Notes: generated by a model from the sequence alone, not told the origin. Shown: positions 1 to 9,855, numbered from the stretch's first letter. The stretch is DNA of 64,000 nucleotides from Vibrio cyclitrophicus (GCA_023206055.1 CP065366.1:2914001-2978000); one strand, 5' to 3'. Program-made: numbers and translations.

Positions 1-210
1 GCGGTTTCGATTCTTATCGGTATCTTTACCGTAGGCTTCTTTGCATCGACCTTCCCAACGGGCGCTGACATCATGACCATCATTTTCTACAACGTTGGCG
101 GGATTGTGATCTTCCTTGGTTACGCATGGTGGAAATACGGTCAATACGAGAAAAGCTTATCTGCAGAAGAGAAAAAACTAGAAGCGAAACCTGAACCGGT
201 CAACGCTTAG
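1..210 (+). CDS. C-terminal part of an inner-membrane transporter-like protein (5' truncated)
   Basis: Frame 1 is open from the left edge to a TAG at 208-210 and gives the last 69 residues of a protein. Two hydrophobic stretches (about residues 1-19 and 25-45 of the fragment) look like membrane helices, followed by a charged cytoplasmic tail (KYGQYEKSL, then Lys/Glu rich). A hydrophobic bundle ending in such a tail is common in secondary transporters and permeases, but too little is left to name a family. A terminator hairpin follows directly, so this is the last gene of its unit. Confidence 0.6.
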   Translation, partial: AVSILIGIFTVGFFASTFPTGADIMTIIFYNVGGIVIFLGYAWWKYGQYEKSLSAEEKKLEAKPEPVNA

Positions 211-240
211 TTTTACCCTACGTTCTGATTGAAAACTTAA

Positions 241-270
241 AGCACTCCCATTTGGTGAGTGCCTTTTTTA
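241..270 (+). terminator. Rho-independent terminator after the left-edge gene
   Basis: GCACTC (242-247) pairs with GAGTGC (257-262) and is followed by a run of T (264-270). It ends the truncated membrane-protein gene. Confidence 0.75.
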
Positions 271-351
271 TGACTAAACAACAATCACTTAGACTATTTG
301 GCCTATCATGATCCTTTTACTATCTAACCTATATAAAATCATTAATATCAA

Positions 352-3300
352 TTAGCTAGGAAAGAACCGCACCTGATAATGGTAATGCTCTTTCAATAAT
401 TTGTATTCATCATGGACACTTGGCGTCCATGAATCATCACCGCCCACACCCATATGAAAACCATCGATGTTCACAAACAACTGGTCTTGTTCGGTTAAGT
501 CACAAGTATGTTTTGCCTTCTGTAGCTGCTGTAACCCAAAACGACTGACTGAGAAATGGAAGTCTCCTTGCAATTCGAATGCGCCCACTTTTGCCTCACG
601 AACATCACAACGCAAACCGCAATCAGAAGGGAAAATATACGGGGTATGCATTTGTTCAATACTTTGCTGATATAGCCCCATATGTGCGGACATCTTTCGA
701 TCTGGGTAGTTTTCGTGTGGCCCACGACCAAACCATTCCACCCCATCAGGCACATGCTTCAAAGCAAACTCAAATCCGACTCGTGGCAGAGACGGCAAAC
801 CTTTCGCCGCTTGAACATCCACATCTAATTTGACCTCACCATCGGCAAATAATTGGTATTGCCAAGTCGACAACAAACGAACCTGATCTTCCACCGTGTG
901 GGCAATTCTTGCAGTCACCGACACCCTATTTTTCTGAGTGATGGATGAAAATTCGATGCACTCTGGAGTGAGCCTATCTAACCTCATAGCCTGCCAGCGT
1001 GCGATCCATGAATTGGGGTCTACACGGTTTGCTTCACTGACACCGATATCGTTGTCTAATGGTGCGCGATAAAAGTTATCTCGAAGGCCACTAGCAAGCT
1101 GTTCCACCCCTTTGATTTTCCAGCTTTCTAATGTCCCAGACAATCTGTCGAACTCTACTTGATAAGCATCACCAATCACCGTCAGCAGCGTGTCGGTTTC
1201 AGTCACTTTCGGTGGAAATTGAGAGAGGTTAGCATCCAACATCAATTGTGGTTGAGTAGGTAAGCTAAGCTGTTCAATCGCCGTCACATGACCTTTATCC
1301 GCCCATGCAGTATTGGTGTTTAATACCACTTCGAGATTAAGGTAATTAAGCACGTTGGCCGTCTTCGGAATAGTTACACCATCAAGCTCAATCTGCACAC
1401 TGGATTGAGCTTCAACAAACAGTTCAATACTGCCATGACATTGAACAATTCCATCTTGAGTGATATTCCAATTAAGCGTTTCGACAGACTCTGAATCAAA
1501 TAAATACTCACTAGTAATCTCAATCACCAGTGGTGATGCAGAAACCAGCTTGAATTGATAAAACTGCTGCGCTTTTTTCACTTCATGAAGCGTTGGATGC
1601 ACCGTTCTGTCTGGGAACACCAAACCATTAATGCAGAACTGGCGATCATTAATCTCGTCGCCGAAATCACCACCATAGCCCCAGTACTGTTTGCCGCTCG
1701 AATCGGTTTTGGTGATCCCTTGATCGACCCAATCCCAGATAAATCCGCCCTGTAGTCTTGGGTTGTCTCTAAACGCCTGCCAGTATTTATCAAAGCTACC
1801 TAGACTGTTCCCCATTGCATGGGCGTATTCACAGAGAATCAGAGGACGTTGCTCGTTTGGTAGAGCGATAGCTTTACGAATACCCACGCGAGGTGTCACC
1901 TCAGGTTGACTCTCAACCACAGGTAAATCCCAATCAACCCGCGCATACATAGGACATAAAATATCGGTCGCTGCGGTATCTGCCCCGCCACCTTCATACT
2001 GAACAGGACGTGTTGGATCAGTTTGTTTCACCCATCGATACATCGCATGGTGATTACGACCAATACCCGATTCATTGCCCAGCGACCAAATGATCACGCT
2101 GGCGTGGTTTTTATCGCGCTCCACCAGCCTTGTCATTCGTCTCATGTACGCATTCAACCATGACGCATCATCGGATAAACGGCACATCGGAAATTGACCA
2201 TGAGTTTCCACATTCGCTTCATCAACCAGATACAGACCATACTCATCACATAGTTCATACCACAATGGATGATTCGGATAATGAGCGGTTCTAACGGCAT
2301 TGAAGTTATTTTGTTTGAGCAGTTTGATGTCTTGAATCATCCCCTCTCGAGTCATGGTGTGACCCAATTCAGGGTGATGTTCATGACGATTGACGCCACG
2401 AATCAGCAACGGTTTTCCGTTAACTTTTAGCAAACTATCGGTAATTTCAACACTTCGAAAGCCGACATCGTAAGCCTCACAATCTATGAGCTCATCTTGT
2501 TGATTGAGTAACGACACCACACAGCGATATAAGTAGGGTGACTCGGCACTCCACTTGTTCGGATTCACGACCGAAAGGCGGTGCTCTGCGACTTCAGACC
2601 AAGGCCCTTTCTCATCCACAACTCGCTCGCCAAAGCCCACGATTTGAGGTTCACAAACCAACTGTCCTTGAGCATCATAAAGTTCAGCTTTCAGCTTATC
2701 GAAGCCTTCTACATCATTGCTGTGCTTGGTTATTTGCGTAGAAATATTTAAAACCGCATCGCGATAGCAAGCATCTAGCTGAGTCTCAATACCAACATCC
2801 TCGATTGCGACCTTGGGCTTTCTCAATAAAGTCACATCACGGAAGATGCCGCTGAGCCACCACATATCTTGGTCTTCAAGATAGGAACCATCAGACCAAC
2901 GCAGCACCATGACTGCTAGCGTGTTCTCGCCTGCTTGTAAGTATTCAGACACGTCAAATTCAGCCGGTAATCGACTGTCTTGCGAATAGCCAACCCACTT
3001 GCCGTTGCACCACAAATGAAATGCAGAATTCACGCCATCAAAGGTCAGCCTATGGGTATCTAATAGCTCCGGTTCCGTGCAGTTAAAATGCGTGCGGTAG
3101 AGTCCTGTCGGATTATCGCTAGGGACGAAGGGAGGGTTATCAGCGAAAGGATATTTCACATTGGTATAGATCGGTTTATCAAAGCCTTGCATCTGCCAGT
3201 TGCTTGGCACCGCGATCGACTTCCATGAGGAATCATCAAAATGTTCAGAGACAAACTCTTCGCAGACCAACTCAGGCGAATCGAACAGCTGAAACTTCCA

Positions 3301-3459
3301 AACCCCATTGAGAGACAAGGTGCGTGACGAGTTCTTCCCCACAGCCTCTGCCAACGAGGTGTAACCATTCAAAGGAGCATGAGCCTCAACAACGTTATGA
3401 TGAGTGATGTGTTGGTTTTCCCATTCGCGGGCAGAGATGATCTGAGAGAAAGTTCTCAT
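352..3459 (-). CDS. lacZ: Beta-galactosidase, GH2 family, LacZ type
   Basis: Hydrolyses terminal beta-D-galactosides such as lactose to galactose in the cytoplasm. The 1035-residue product matches the usual length of E. coli-type LacZ (1024). Expected catalytic motifs are present: LGNESG with the acid/base Glu at about residue 463, and ILCEYAHAMGN with the nucleophile Glu at about 544. The C-terminal domain carries the APLDNDIGVSE motif typical of the family. The frame is open 32 codons further upstream, but the ATG at 3459 is preferred because AAGGAA lies just upstream and the protein then starts at the normal LacZ N-terminus. It is the last gene after an ABC sugar importer, with a terminator hairpin between it and the binding-protein gene. 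Confidence 0.96.
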   Translation of the reverse strand: MRTFSQIISAREWENQHITHHNVVEAHAPLNGYTSLAEAVGKNSSRTLSLNGVWKFQLFDSPELVCEEFVSEHFDDSSWKSIAVPSNWQMQGFDKPIYTNVKYPFADNPPFVPSDNPTGLYRTHFNCTEPELLDTHRLTFDGVNSAFHLWCNGKWVGYSQDSRLPAEFDVSEYLQAGENTLAVMVLRWSDGSYLEDQDMWWLSGIFRDVTLLRKPKVAIEDVGIETQLDACYRDAVLNISTQITKHSNDVEGFDKLKAELYDAQGQLVCEPQIVGFGERVVDEKGPWSEVAEHRLSVVNPNKWSAESPYLYRCVVSLLNQQDELIDCEAYDVGFRSVEITDSLLKVNGKPLLIRGVNRHEHHPELGHTMTREGMIQDIKLLKQNNFNAVRTAHYPNHPLWYELCDEYGLYLVDEANVETHGQFPMCRLSDDASWLNAYMRRMTRLVERDKNHASVIIWSLGNESGIGRNHHAMYRWVKQTDPTRPVQYEGGGADTAATDILCPMYARVDWDLPVVESQPEVTPRVGIRKAIALPNEQRPLILCEYAHAMGNSLGSFDKYWQAFRDNPRLQGGFIWDWVDQGITKTDSSGKQYWGYGGDFGDEINDRQFCINGLVFPDRTVHPTLHEVKKAQQFYQFKLVSASPLVIEITSEYLFDSESVETLNWNITQDGIVQCHGSIELFVEAQSSVQIELDGVTIPKTANVLNYLNLEVVLNTNTAWADKGHVTAIEQLSLPTQPQLMLDANLSQFPPKVTETDTLLTVIGDAYQVEFDRLSGTLESWKIKGVEQLASGLRDNFYRAPLDNDIGVSEANRVDPNSWIARWQAMRLDRLTPECIEFSSITQKNRVSVTARIAHTVEDQVRLLSTWQYQLFADGEVKLDVDVQAAKGLPSLPRVGFEFALKHVPDGVEWFGRGPHENYPDRKMSAHMGLYQQSIEQMHTPYIFPSDCGLRCDVREAKVGAFELQGDFHFSVSRFGLQQLQKAKHTCDLTEQDQLFVNIDGFHMGVGGDDSWTPSVHDEYKLLKEHYHYQVRFFPS

Positions 3460-3589
3460 TAAGTGTTCCTTACGATAAACCGAATATAGTGAATCATTGC
3501 AAGTAGTACTAGGCAGGTTGTAATGGGTGCCTCTAGCGCTCAAAACGAGGAACACTAATCAAATAACACTGACAATGACAAACTGAAAA

Positions 3590-3622
3590 GGAAAAGAGCC
3601 GCAGCAAGAGTCGCTGCGGCAG
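3590..3622 (-). terminator. Terminator/attenuator hairpin between sugar-binding protein and lacZ
   Basis: GCCGCAGC (3598-3605) pairs perfectly with GCTGCGGC (3613-3620) around a 7-nt loop. Read on the minus strand it is followed by a T-rich tract. It should end most transcripts after the binding-protein gene and lower lacZ read-through, unless lacZ has its own promoter in 3460-3590. Confidence 0.75.
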
Positions 3623-3630
3623 ATAACGTA

Positions 3631-4857
3631 TTACTTAAAGGTACGCTTGCTCACCTTATCGAGTTTCTTCAAGATTTTTTCGATTCTGTCTGGGTGAACC
3701 ATAAACTCTTGGAAGCCTTTCATGCCCTCTTTGGCCATCGCAGGATCGGTATCGCGGTCATAGAACTGAGCCGTACCATCGGTAGAAGCCAGCATTGCTA
3801 CACCTTTATCTAAGAACGGATCTGACTTCGCTTTGGCTTTATTGTTGGTTGGGATTTGCAGCAACATCTCATTGATGAGTTGCTGATTTTCAGCACGCGC
3901 AACAAACTCTAGGAACTTACGTGCATCTTCCTTATTTTTCGCTTTAGAAGGAATGTGTAACGTGTCCATTGGCGCATCTTCAGACATAGGAACACTTGGG
4001 TCGATCACCGGAAATTGGAAGAAATCCATCTTGCCATCTAATTCAGCCGGGAAGTTTGGCGTAATGAAGTTCCCCATGAGGTACATCGCCGCTTTGCCGT
4101 TATATAAGAATGGCTGAGCTTCTTGCCAAGAATAAGAGGCGTGATTTTCTAAGTAGTAACCAGGTTCAACAAGCTCTGCCCAGTTAGCGAACGTTTTCTT
4201 CACTCGCTCATCAGAATAAGGCACCTTGCCTTCCATCAACTGAATGTGGAAATCCAAGCCGTTGGTACGCATGTTGATGTAATCAAACCAACCCGCAGCA
4301 GTCCACAAGTACTTAGTACCAATCGCAAACGGTGCTACCCCATTTTCTTTCAGCGTTGCTGATGCGGATTTCAAGTCATCCCAAGTTTTAGGCTCACCGA
4401 TACCATATTGTTCAAAGATGTCTTTACGATAATAAATACCCCATTGGTAATACGTGTATGGCACACCATATTGCTTGCCTTGTACTGTCATCGCAGGAGC
4501 GCCAGCCGCAAAGTCTTGCTTCATGTTGTTGTCTGTCCAAATATCGCTCACATCTTCGAACAGACCACGGTCAACAAAGGCTTTCATTCGGTTACCCGCA
4601 TACCAGAAAACCACATCAGGCGGCGAAGTGACCAACCAATTACGAATCGTTGTTTTGTACGACTCGTGATCGTACAAATTGTACTTCACCGTAATGTCGG
4701 GGTTTTCTTTTTCAAAGCGATTGATGATCTCACCCCACGCTTCTTTCGGCGCAGGATCAGATGCATCAGAGTTGATGACTAAGGTTCCTGCAAACGCGGT
4801 TGTAGAAACGGAGGCGGCAAGCACTGCTGTGGCAGCGATATGTTTCACGTATTTCAT
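3631..4857 (-). CDS. Sugar ABC transporter, periplasmic substrate-binding protein
   Basis: A 408-residue exported solute-binding protein of the extracellular SBP family 1 (MalE/UgpB-like). Residues 1-23 form a signal peptide (KH...AVLAASVSTTAFA, cleavage after AFA). The mature part has the usual 'INRFEKENPDITVKYNLYD' type opening and sugar-binding aromatic clusters such as TYYQWGIYYR. AAGGACC precedes the ATG. It belongs with the two permeases upstream and the divergent ATPase at 7112. The exact sugar cannot be read from sequence; neighbouring lacZ and alpha-galactosidase suggest a galactose-containing oligosaccharide. Confidence 0.92.
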   Translation of the reverse strand: MKYVKHIAATAVLAASVSTTAFAGTLVINSDASDPAPKEAWGEIINRFEKENPDITVKYNLYDHESYKTTIRNWLVTSPPDVVFWYAGNRMKAFVDRGLFEDVSDIWTDNNMKQDFAAGAPAMTVQGKQYGVPYTYYQWGIYYRKDIFEQYGIGEPKTWDDLKSASATLKENGVAPFAIGTKYLWTAAGWFDYINMRTNGLDFHIQLMEGKVPYSDERVKKTFANWAELVEPGYYLENHASYSWQEAQPFLYNGKAAMYLMGNFITPNFPAELDGKMDFFQFPVIDPSVPMSEDAPMDTLHIPSKAKNKEDARKFLEFVARAENQQLINEMLLQIPTNNKAKAKSDPFLDKGVAMLASTDGTAQFYDRDTDPAMAKEGMKGFQEFMVHPDRIEKILKKLDKVSKRTFK

Positions 4858-5043
4858 ATTGAGGTCCTTGTTATGGAGCTAAGCTCTCTAAGTCCAATTC
4901 TTATAGTTTTGTCTTGTAGGGTTTTCGTGCCTTTTTTACTCTTATAGTGAATCCAAGTTGGATCTGTTCAGTTAAGGCGGCTAACGTCGAACCACCTTGA
5001 TTGATTCGGTTTAAGTCTCCTTTCACCATTCTAGAAGAACGTT

Positions 5044-5895
5044 TTATCCTTTCGTGGCTCCCAATGTTAGGCCAGCAATAAAGTGTTTTTGCATAGTAAA
5101 AAACAGAACCACTGGTGGAATGGCTGCCACTACCGCACCAGCAGACATAAACTGCCAAGATGCCAACCACTGGCCTTGCAGTGAACTCAACCCCGCAGTT
5201 ACCGGGCGAACGTCATCACTCTGAACCAATACCAACGCCCAAAAGAAGTCATTCCAAATAAAGGTAAACACCAAGACTGCTAACGCCGCTAATGCAGGGC
5301 GAACCAGAGGCAGCACTACATGCCAGAATATTTTCCATTCACTTACCCCTTCAACACGCGCCGCTTCGATCAAGGCATCTGGGATCCCGACGATAAAGTT
5401 ACGCATGAACAAGGTACAGAAGCCGGCTTGAAAAGCGATATGGAAAAAAATCAGCGCCCAATGGGTATCGTAAAGGCCAAGTCCAATCGTTAAATCACGC
5501 ACTGGAATCATCAAGATTTGAAACGGAACAAAGTTGCCCGCGATAAACATCGCAAAGATCCAAACATTGGCTTTGAAGTTGTATTTCGCCAAGGCGTACC
5601 CAGCCAAAGTCGAAAGAGCGACAGCCCCTGCGACGGCTGGCAATGTAATGATCAGACTATTGATTAAGTACTGCCCCATCGAAGTCGAGGTAAAAACTTG
5701 GGTATAGTTCTCAATGAACTGAATCTCGCTCGGCCAGCCCCAATAATTACCTTTGTTGATGTCATCCATCGAACGAATCGACGTCATCATCACGGCGATA
5801 AGCGGTAACAACCACATCACGATCGAGATAGGTAACGCGACTCGGTAACTGATATTAGTAAAGCGACCGGCTTTTTGAATTGGTTGCGGAAACAT
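5044..5895 (-). CDS. Sugar ABC transporter permease (MalG-like)
   Basis: A 283-residue inner-membrane permease with about six predicted helices. It carries the BPD-transporter EAA loop near the C-terminal third (EAARVEGVSEWKIFWHVVLP), which docks on the ATPase. Length and position match the second permease (MalG/LacG type) of carbohydrate importers. Its ATG overlaps the stop of the first permease by one base (TAATG), so the two are translationally coupled. A gap of about 185 bp separates it from the binding-protein gene downstream. Confidence 0.93.
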   Translation of the reverse strand: MFPQPIQKAGRFTNISYRVALPISIVMWLLPLIAVMMTSIRSMDDINKGNYWGWPSEIQFIENYTQVFTSTSMGQYLINSLIITLPAVAGAVALSTLAGYALAKYNFKANVWIFAMFIAGNFVPFQILMIPVRDLTIGLGLYDTHWALIFFHIAFQAGFCTLFMRNFIVGIPDALIEAARVEGVSEWKIFWHVVLPLVRPALAALAVLVFTFIWNDFFWALVLVQSDDVRPVTAGLSSLQGQWLASWQFMSAGAVVAAIPPVVLFFTMQKHFIAGLTLGATKG

Positions 5896-6815
5896 TATTT
5901 TTCACTCCTTAACATGCGCCACAAGAAGTAAGCGATATAGATATCCATGATCAGAAACAGCACCACTGAAACCGCCGCACCGTAACCCATTCGATAATTA
6001 AAAATAGACTCTTCATACATTTGATACGCCAGTACCGTCGAACTTCCCCAAGGTCCACCAGCCGTCATGGTTGCCACCAAATCGAAAGAACGAAGGGCAC
6101 CAATTACTGTCACGACCACAGCAATAAACGTCGCCGGTCTTAATTGAGGAAGCACCACATACCAGAGCATGCGCCATTTCTTCGCACCATCAAGGCGAGC
6201 AGCTTCTAACTGTTCTGGATCTAGGTTATTCAGCCCCGTTAAATATAAGATCATGCAATAAGAGATCTGTGGCCATAAGCCCGCTGCGATGATTCCGTAG
6301 GTCACATAATCTTCATCGGCGAGAATCGAAATAGGTTCAATACCAAACGCACCTAATGCAATGTTAAAAAGACCAAATGACGGGTCATAGAACCAAGAAA
6401 ATACGAGGCCGACCACCACTTGAGAAATAACAAAGGGGAAAAAGAATAAGGATTTAACGACACGAATGCCTTTCACTTGTTGGTTTAAGAAAAGGGCAAT
6501 CGCCAAGCCACAAGGTGGCGCGAGCATAAAGAAGATCAACCAAAGAAAGTTATTCGTTAGAGAAGTGTAGAAAGCCTCGGAATCAAACAGTTCACGATAG
6601 TTTTCCAGCCCTACCCACTCTTTTTCACCTAGCCCATCCCACTCAAAGAAGCTAAGCCAGATACTGTCCAAGATTGGATATATAACGTAGAGAGAGAAGA
6701 TAGCGATAGCCGGGGCTAAGAACAGCCAAGGCGACACTTTAGAGCTTATGCGTCTTTTCTTCTTCGCTGACGGGGTGTGATTTTGTGGGTATATCGTTTT
6801 CACAGATTGCTCCAT
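5895..6815 (-). CDS. Sugar ABC transporter permease (MalF/LacF-like)
   Basis: A 306-residue inner-membrane permease, first gene of the minus-strand importer operon. A charged N-terminal tail (AKKKRRISSK) precedes the first helix at about residues 30-50. The EAA loop (EAARLDGAKKWRMLWYVVLP) lies at about 210-230. Length fits the LacF/UgpA group rather than the longer E. coli MalF. Transcription starts in the 296-bp divergent region shared with the ATPase gene, which contains a LacI-type palindrome. Confidence 0.93.
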   Translation of the reverse strand: MEQSVKTIYPQNHTPSAKKKRRISSKVSPWLFLAPAIAIFSLYVIYPILDSIWLSFFEWDGLGEKEWVGLENYRELFDSEAFYTSLTNNFLWLIFFMLAPPCGLAIALFLNQQVKGIRVVKSLFFFPFVISQVVVGLVFSWFYDPSFGLFNIALGAFGIEPISILADEDYVTYGIIAAGLWPQISYCMILYLTGLNNLDPEQLEAARLDGAKKWRMLWYVVLPQLRPATFIAVVVTVIGALRSFDLVATMTAGGPWGSSTVLAYQMYEESIFNYRMGYGAAVSVVLFLIMDIYIAYFLWRMLRSEK

Positions 6816-6962
6816 TTCCCGAAATTCCTTGTCTTCAAAGCTTCATTTACTATTTGGTTAATTTCCACCTAGATTTCTAAATTTCATCTAGTAACTCAGC
6901 ATTTATAATGATTACGTTCAAATATTAGGCTTATTGATAATATTACGCACAGTTATGTTTTA

Positions 6963-6984
6963 TTTTTGTAAACGTTTCCACAAA
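6963..6984. promoter_or_regulatory. LacI-family operator candidate between the divergent importer genes
   Basis: A quasi-palindrome centred on the CpG at 6973/6974: the core AAACGTTT (6970-6977) extends outward so that 9 of 11 base pairs match on each side. A central CG with A/T-rich arms is typical of LacI/PurR-family operators. It lies between the permease start (6815) and the ATPase start (7112), placed to control both directions. The local regulator at 14126 is the obvious candidate, but the site differs from the two operators beside that gene. Confidence 0.5.
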
Positions 6985-7111
6985 AAACACTACAGATCGT
7001 CATATTTATATGACTCGGATCAATAAATCATGCGAGGCATCTAACAAATTTCTGATGAAAGCGTATGTTTTAAAGGCAAAGTGATGTAGTCCAACGAAGC
7101 AAGGAGAGAGC

Positions 7112-8194
7112 ATGGCTGATATCAGCTTAAAACAGGTCATCAAACGATATGGTGATGTTCAAACGATCCATGGTGTTGATCTAGAAATAAGTAACGGCGA
7201 GTTCGTCGTATTCGTTGGGCCGTCTGGTTGTGGTAAATCAACCCTCTTACGCTTAGTTGCTGGCTTGGAAGAGATTACTGAAGGTGAGATTCATATCGGT
7301 GATGATCTTGTAAACGATATCGATCCTGCCGAGCGTGGTGTCGCGATGGTATTTCAGTCCTATGCCCTTTATCCGCACATGACTGTTGAAGAAAATATGG
7401 GCTTTGGCCTGAAAATGAACGGGGTGGCTAAGGAAGTCGTCGAGAAACAGGTCACGGGCGCAGCCAAAACGCTTCAGTTGGAATCTTTATTGAAACGTAA
7501 ACCTAAAGAATTGTCAGGTGGACAACGTCAACGTGTTGCTATCGGTCGAGCAATTGTTCGTAACCCGAGAGTGTTCTTATTCGACGAACCTTTATCTAAC
7601 CTAGATGCAGAACTTCGTGTCGATATGCGCTTACAAATCGCCAAATTGCATCAAGATCTGCAAAACACCATGATTTATGTAACGCACGATCAAGTGGAAG
7701 CCATGACGCTTGCCGACAAAATAGTCGTACTTAGAGATGGCCGCGTTGAACAAGTTGGTTCGCCACTCGAACTGTATCACTCTCCTCAAAATGAGTTTGT
7801 GGCCGGCTTTATTGGCTCTCCGAAAATGAACTTCTTACCTTGTTTGGTCAATAACATCTCTGAGACTCATGCCCAACTGACCATAAATGGCTCGAGTAAA
7901 ATTACGCTACCACTACCAAGTAATGGTCTTGTTGAAGGACAAAAGCTCACTCTCGGCATTCGACCTGAACATTTGGAGATTAATGGCGAGTCGGATATCA
8001 CCATTGAGTTCCAGAGTGAGGTCGTAGAAAGGCTAGGCAACAGCACTTATATGTTTGGTCAATCTTGTGGTGTAGACAGCTTTAAAGTTCATCTGCCTGG
8101 AGATCAAGAGGTCACTCGCTATCAGTCTCTCAATCTAAATTTCTCATCAAAAGATTGTCATCTGTTTGATGCTGAAGGTCAGAGAATTAATTAA
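7112..8194 (+). CDS. Sugar ABC transporter ATP-binding protein (MalK/UgpC type)
   Basis: The ATPase that powers the importer encoded divergently at 3631-6815. The 360 residues show Walker A GPSGCGKST (36-44), signature LSGGQRQR (from about 134), Walker B VFLFDEP (about 154-160), the H-loop THDQVEAM, and a C-terminal TOBE-like region with LGIRPEHL, as in MalK/UgpC proteins. AAGGAGAG lies just upstream of the ATG. It is alone on its strand, so balanced expression with the permeases probably depends on the shared divergent control region. Confidence 0.95.
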   Translation: MADISLKQVIKRYGDVQTIHGVDLEISNGEFVVFVGPSGCGKSTLLRLVAGLEEITEGEIHIGDDLVNDIDPAERGVAMVFQSYALYPHMTVEENMGFGLKMNGVAKEVVEKQVTGAAKTLQLESLLKRKPKELSGGQRQRVAIGRAIVRNPRVFLFDEPLSNLDAELRVDMRLQIAKLHQDLQNTMIYVTHDQVEAMTLADKIVVLRDGRVEQVGSPLELYHSPQNEFVAGFIGSPKMNFLPCLVNNISETHAQLTINGSSKITLPLPSNGLVEGQKLTLGIRPEHLEINGESDITIEFQSEVVERLGNSTYMFGQSCGVDSFKVHLPGDQEVTRYQSLNLNFSSKDCHLFDAEGQRIN

Positions 8195-8205
8195 GTGTTT
8201 AAAAA

Positions 8206-8245
8206 CGGTAAAGCTAGCTAGATGTTGCTCGCTTTACCGCTTCAT
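8206..8245 (+). terminator. Probable terminator after the ABC ATPase gene
   Basis: CGGTAAAGC (8206-8214) pairs with GCTTTACCG (8231-8239), a 9-bp perfect stem. The tract after it is T-rich but interrupted (CTTCATTTC), so termination may be incomplete. Confidence 0.5.
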
Positions 8246-8477
8246 TTCAAACTCATTTCTTGTGCCACTTTTTAGTCGTTAAACGCTTCTACTTTATTCC
8301 TCTTTACCTTATGAAACATCTCTCAAAAGTTTCATAACTCACACTTAAATGTTGTCCTCTTAAAGCTTATTCGAACTTTATCTACCCTTAATAGCTATCC
8401 GGACATTAATTTGATAGTCGTTTACTAAATAATCGCTAAACTATAGTGTCGCCTACCCCCTTTTTGAGAAAACCTAA

Positions 8478-9818
8478 ATGCCTACTGCTGATTCCACCCT
8501 AAATAAACGCATGGGAATCGTTGCGCTCACCTGGCCAATTTTTATCGAAGTTCTTTTAAGAACAGCCCTCAACACCAGTGATGTATTCATGCTATCAGGA
8601 TACTCAGACAAAGCTGTGTCTGCCGTTGGTGTTATCTCTCAGATATCCTTTTTTCTAATCATCGTATCCACCATGGTCAGCAGTGGCACAGGCATCCTCA
8701 TCGCGCAATACAACGGTGCTTCTCGCGACGAAGAGAGCGCTCATGTGGGTGTGGCGAGTATTGTATTAGCCATCATTACAGGCCTGTTACTGAGCATTAT
8801 CGCCATTCTTGGCGCTGAGTATTTTATCCCGCTTTATCAACTTGAAGCTCAAGTGGAACAATACGCTCAAGAGTACCTATTTATCAGCGGTGCTCTCACC
8901 TTTAACGTGACGATTGGCGTTGTGCTAACGACGATTCTGCGCAGTCATGGCTACTCTAAGTCACCGATGATCATTAACTTAATAGCAGGTGTTATTAACG
9001 TACTGGGTAACTATTGCGTGTTGTACCAACCTTTTGGCCTACCAGTGTACGGTGTACAAGGCGTTGCTGCAGCAACGGTCATTAGCCAAATGATTGGCCT
9101 ATTGATCTTAATCGGTGTTGTAAGAAACAAAGGAATAGACTTACCTCTTAAGCAGTTCAAATCCGTACCTAAAGCTATCTACCAAAAAATCATTAAGATC
9201 GGCTCGATGAATGCGGGTGAGGTGCTGTCTTACAACATGGCGCAAATCACGATTACTTTCTTCATAGTGCAGATGGGAACCTCGTCATTGGCAGCGTTCA
9301 CCTATGCACAAAACATCGCGCGTCTCTCTTTTGCGTTTGCTTTAGCTATCGGCCAAGGAAGCCAAATTCAAACAGGCTACTACATTGGAAAGGGCTGGAT
9401 AGATGAAATTACGAACCGAGTACAACGCTACTTTGTGGTTGGCTTCATCGCCTCAACTAGCATTACTTGTATGGTCTATATATTCCGTTTTGAGATTCTG
9501 GATCTATTCACTCAAGATCCTGAAATTATCGCCCTTGCTGCATTACTTATTGCCGGTTCAATCTTGTTAGAAGCTGGCCGTGTTTTTAACCTGATCTTCA
9601 TCTCATGTCTAAAAGCGACAGGCGATATTAAGTTCCCCGTAAAGATGGGAATATTGAGCATGTGGGGCATTGGGGTTGCAATGAGCTATTTGCTTGGTGT
9701 GCACTGGGGCTACGGTGTATTTGGTGCCTGGATGGCTATCGCGATGGACGAATGGTTCCGTGGAATCATCATGGCCTATCGCTGGCGAGCTAAGAAATGG
9801 ACTCGATTCTCTTTTTAG
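8478..9818 (+). CDS. MATE family multidrug/metabolite exporter
   Basis: A 446-residue inner-membrane protein with about 12 hydrophobic segments in two homologous halves, as in MATE antiporters (NorM/DinF group). Typical features are the N-terminal 'ALTWPIFIEVLLRTALNTSDVFMLS' type helix, the GTGILIAQYNG loop and the second-half GQGSQIQTGYYIGKG motif. It would expel a cationic compound in exchange for Na+ or H+. It has its own promoter region and strong terminator. Nothing ties it functionally to the sugar genes around it; the substrate is unknown. Confidence 0.9.
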   Translation: MPTADSTLNKRMGIVALTWPIFIEVLLRTALNTSDVFMLSGYSDKAVSAVGVISQISFFLIIVSTMVSSGTGILIAQYNGASRDEESAHVGVASIVLAIITGLLLSIIAILGAEYFIPLYQLEAQVEQYAQEYLFISGALTFNVTIGVVLTTILRSHGYSKSPMIINLIAGVINVLGNYCVLYQPFGLPVYGVQGVAAATVISQMIGLLILIGVVRNKGIDLPLKQFKSVPKAIYQKIIKIGSMNAGEVLSYNMAQITITFFIVQMGTSSLAAFTYAQNIARLSFAFALAIGQGSQIQTGYYIGKGWIDEITNRVQRYFVVGFIASTSITCMVYIFRFEILDLFTQDPEIIALAALLIAGSILLEAGRVFNLIFISCLKATGDIKFPVKMGILSMWGIGVAMSYLLGVHWGYGVFGAWMAIAMDEWFRGIIMAYRWRAKKWTRFSF

Positions 9819-9855
9819 ATCATTTAGCCTTCCATTTATCTTCATCAGACAAATG

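Noticed and set aside
3460..3555. Longer LacZ N-terminus (32 extra residues)
   Set aside because: The extension has no LacZ similarity, while the ATG at 3459 has a good Shine-Dalgarno and the normal family start.
4408..4782. 124-codon frame opposite the sugar-binding protein
   Set aside because: A shadow of a clear signal-peptide-bearing protein; no independent evidence.
4901..5170. 89-codon minus-strand frame between binding protein and permease genes
   Set aside because: Half of it overlaps the C-terminal end of the permease in another frame, and the remainder has no recognisable pattern.
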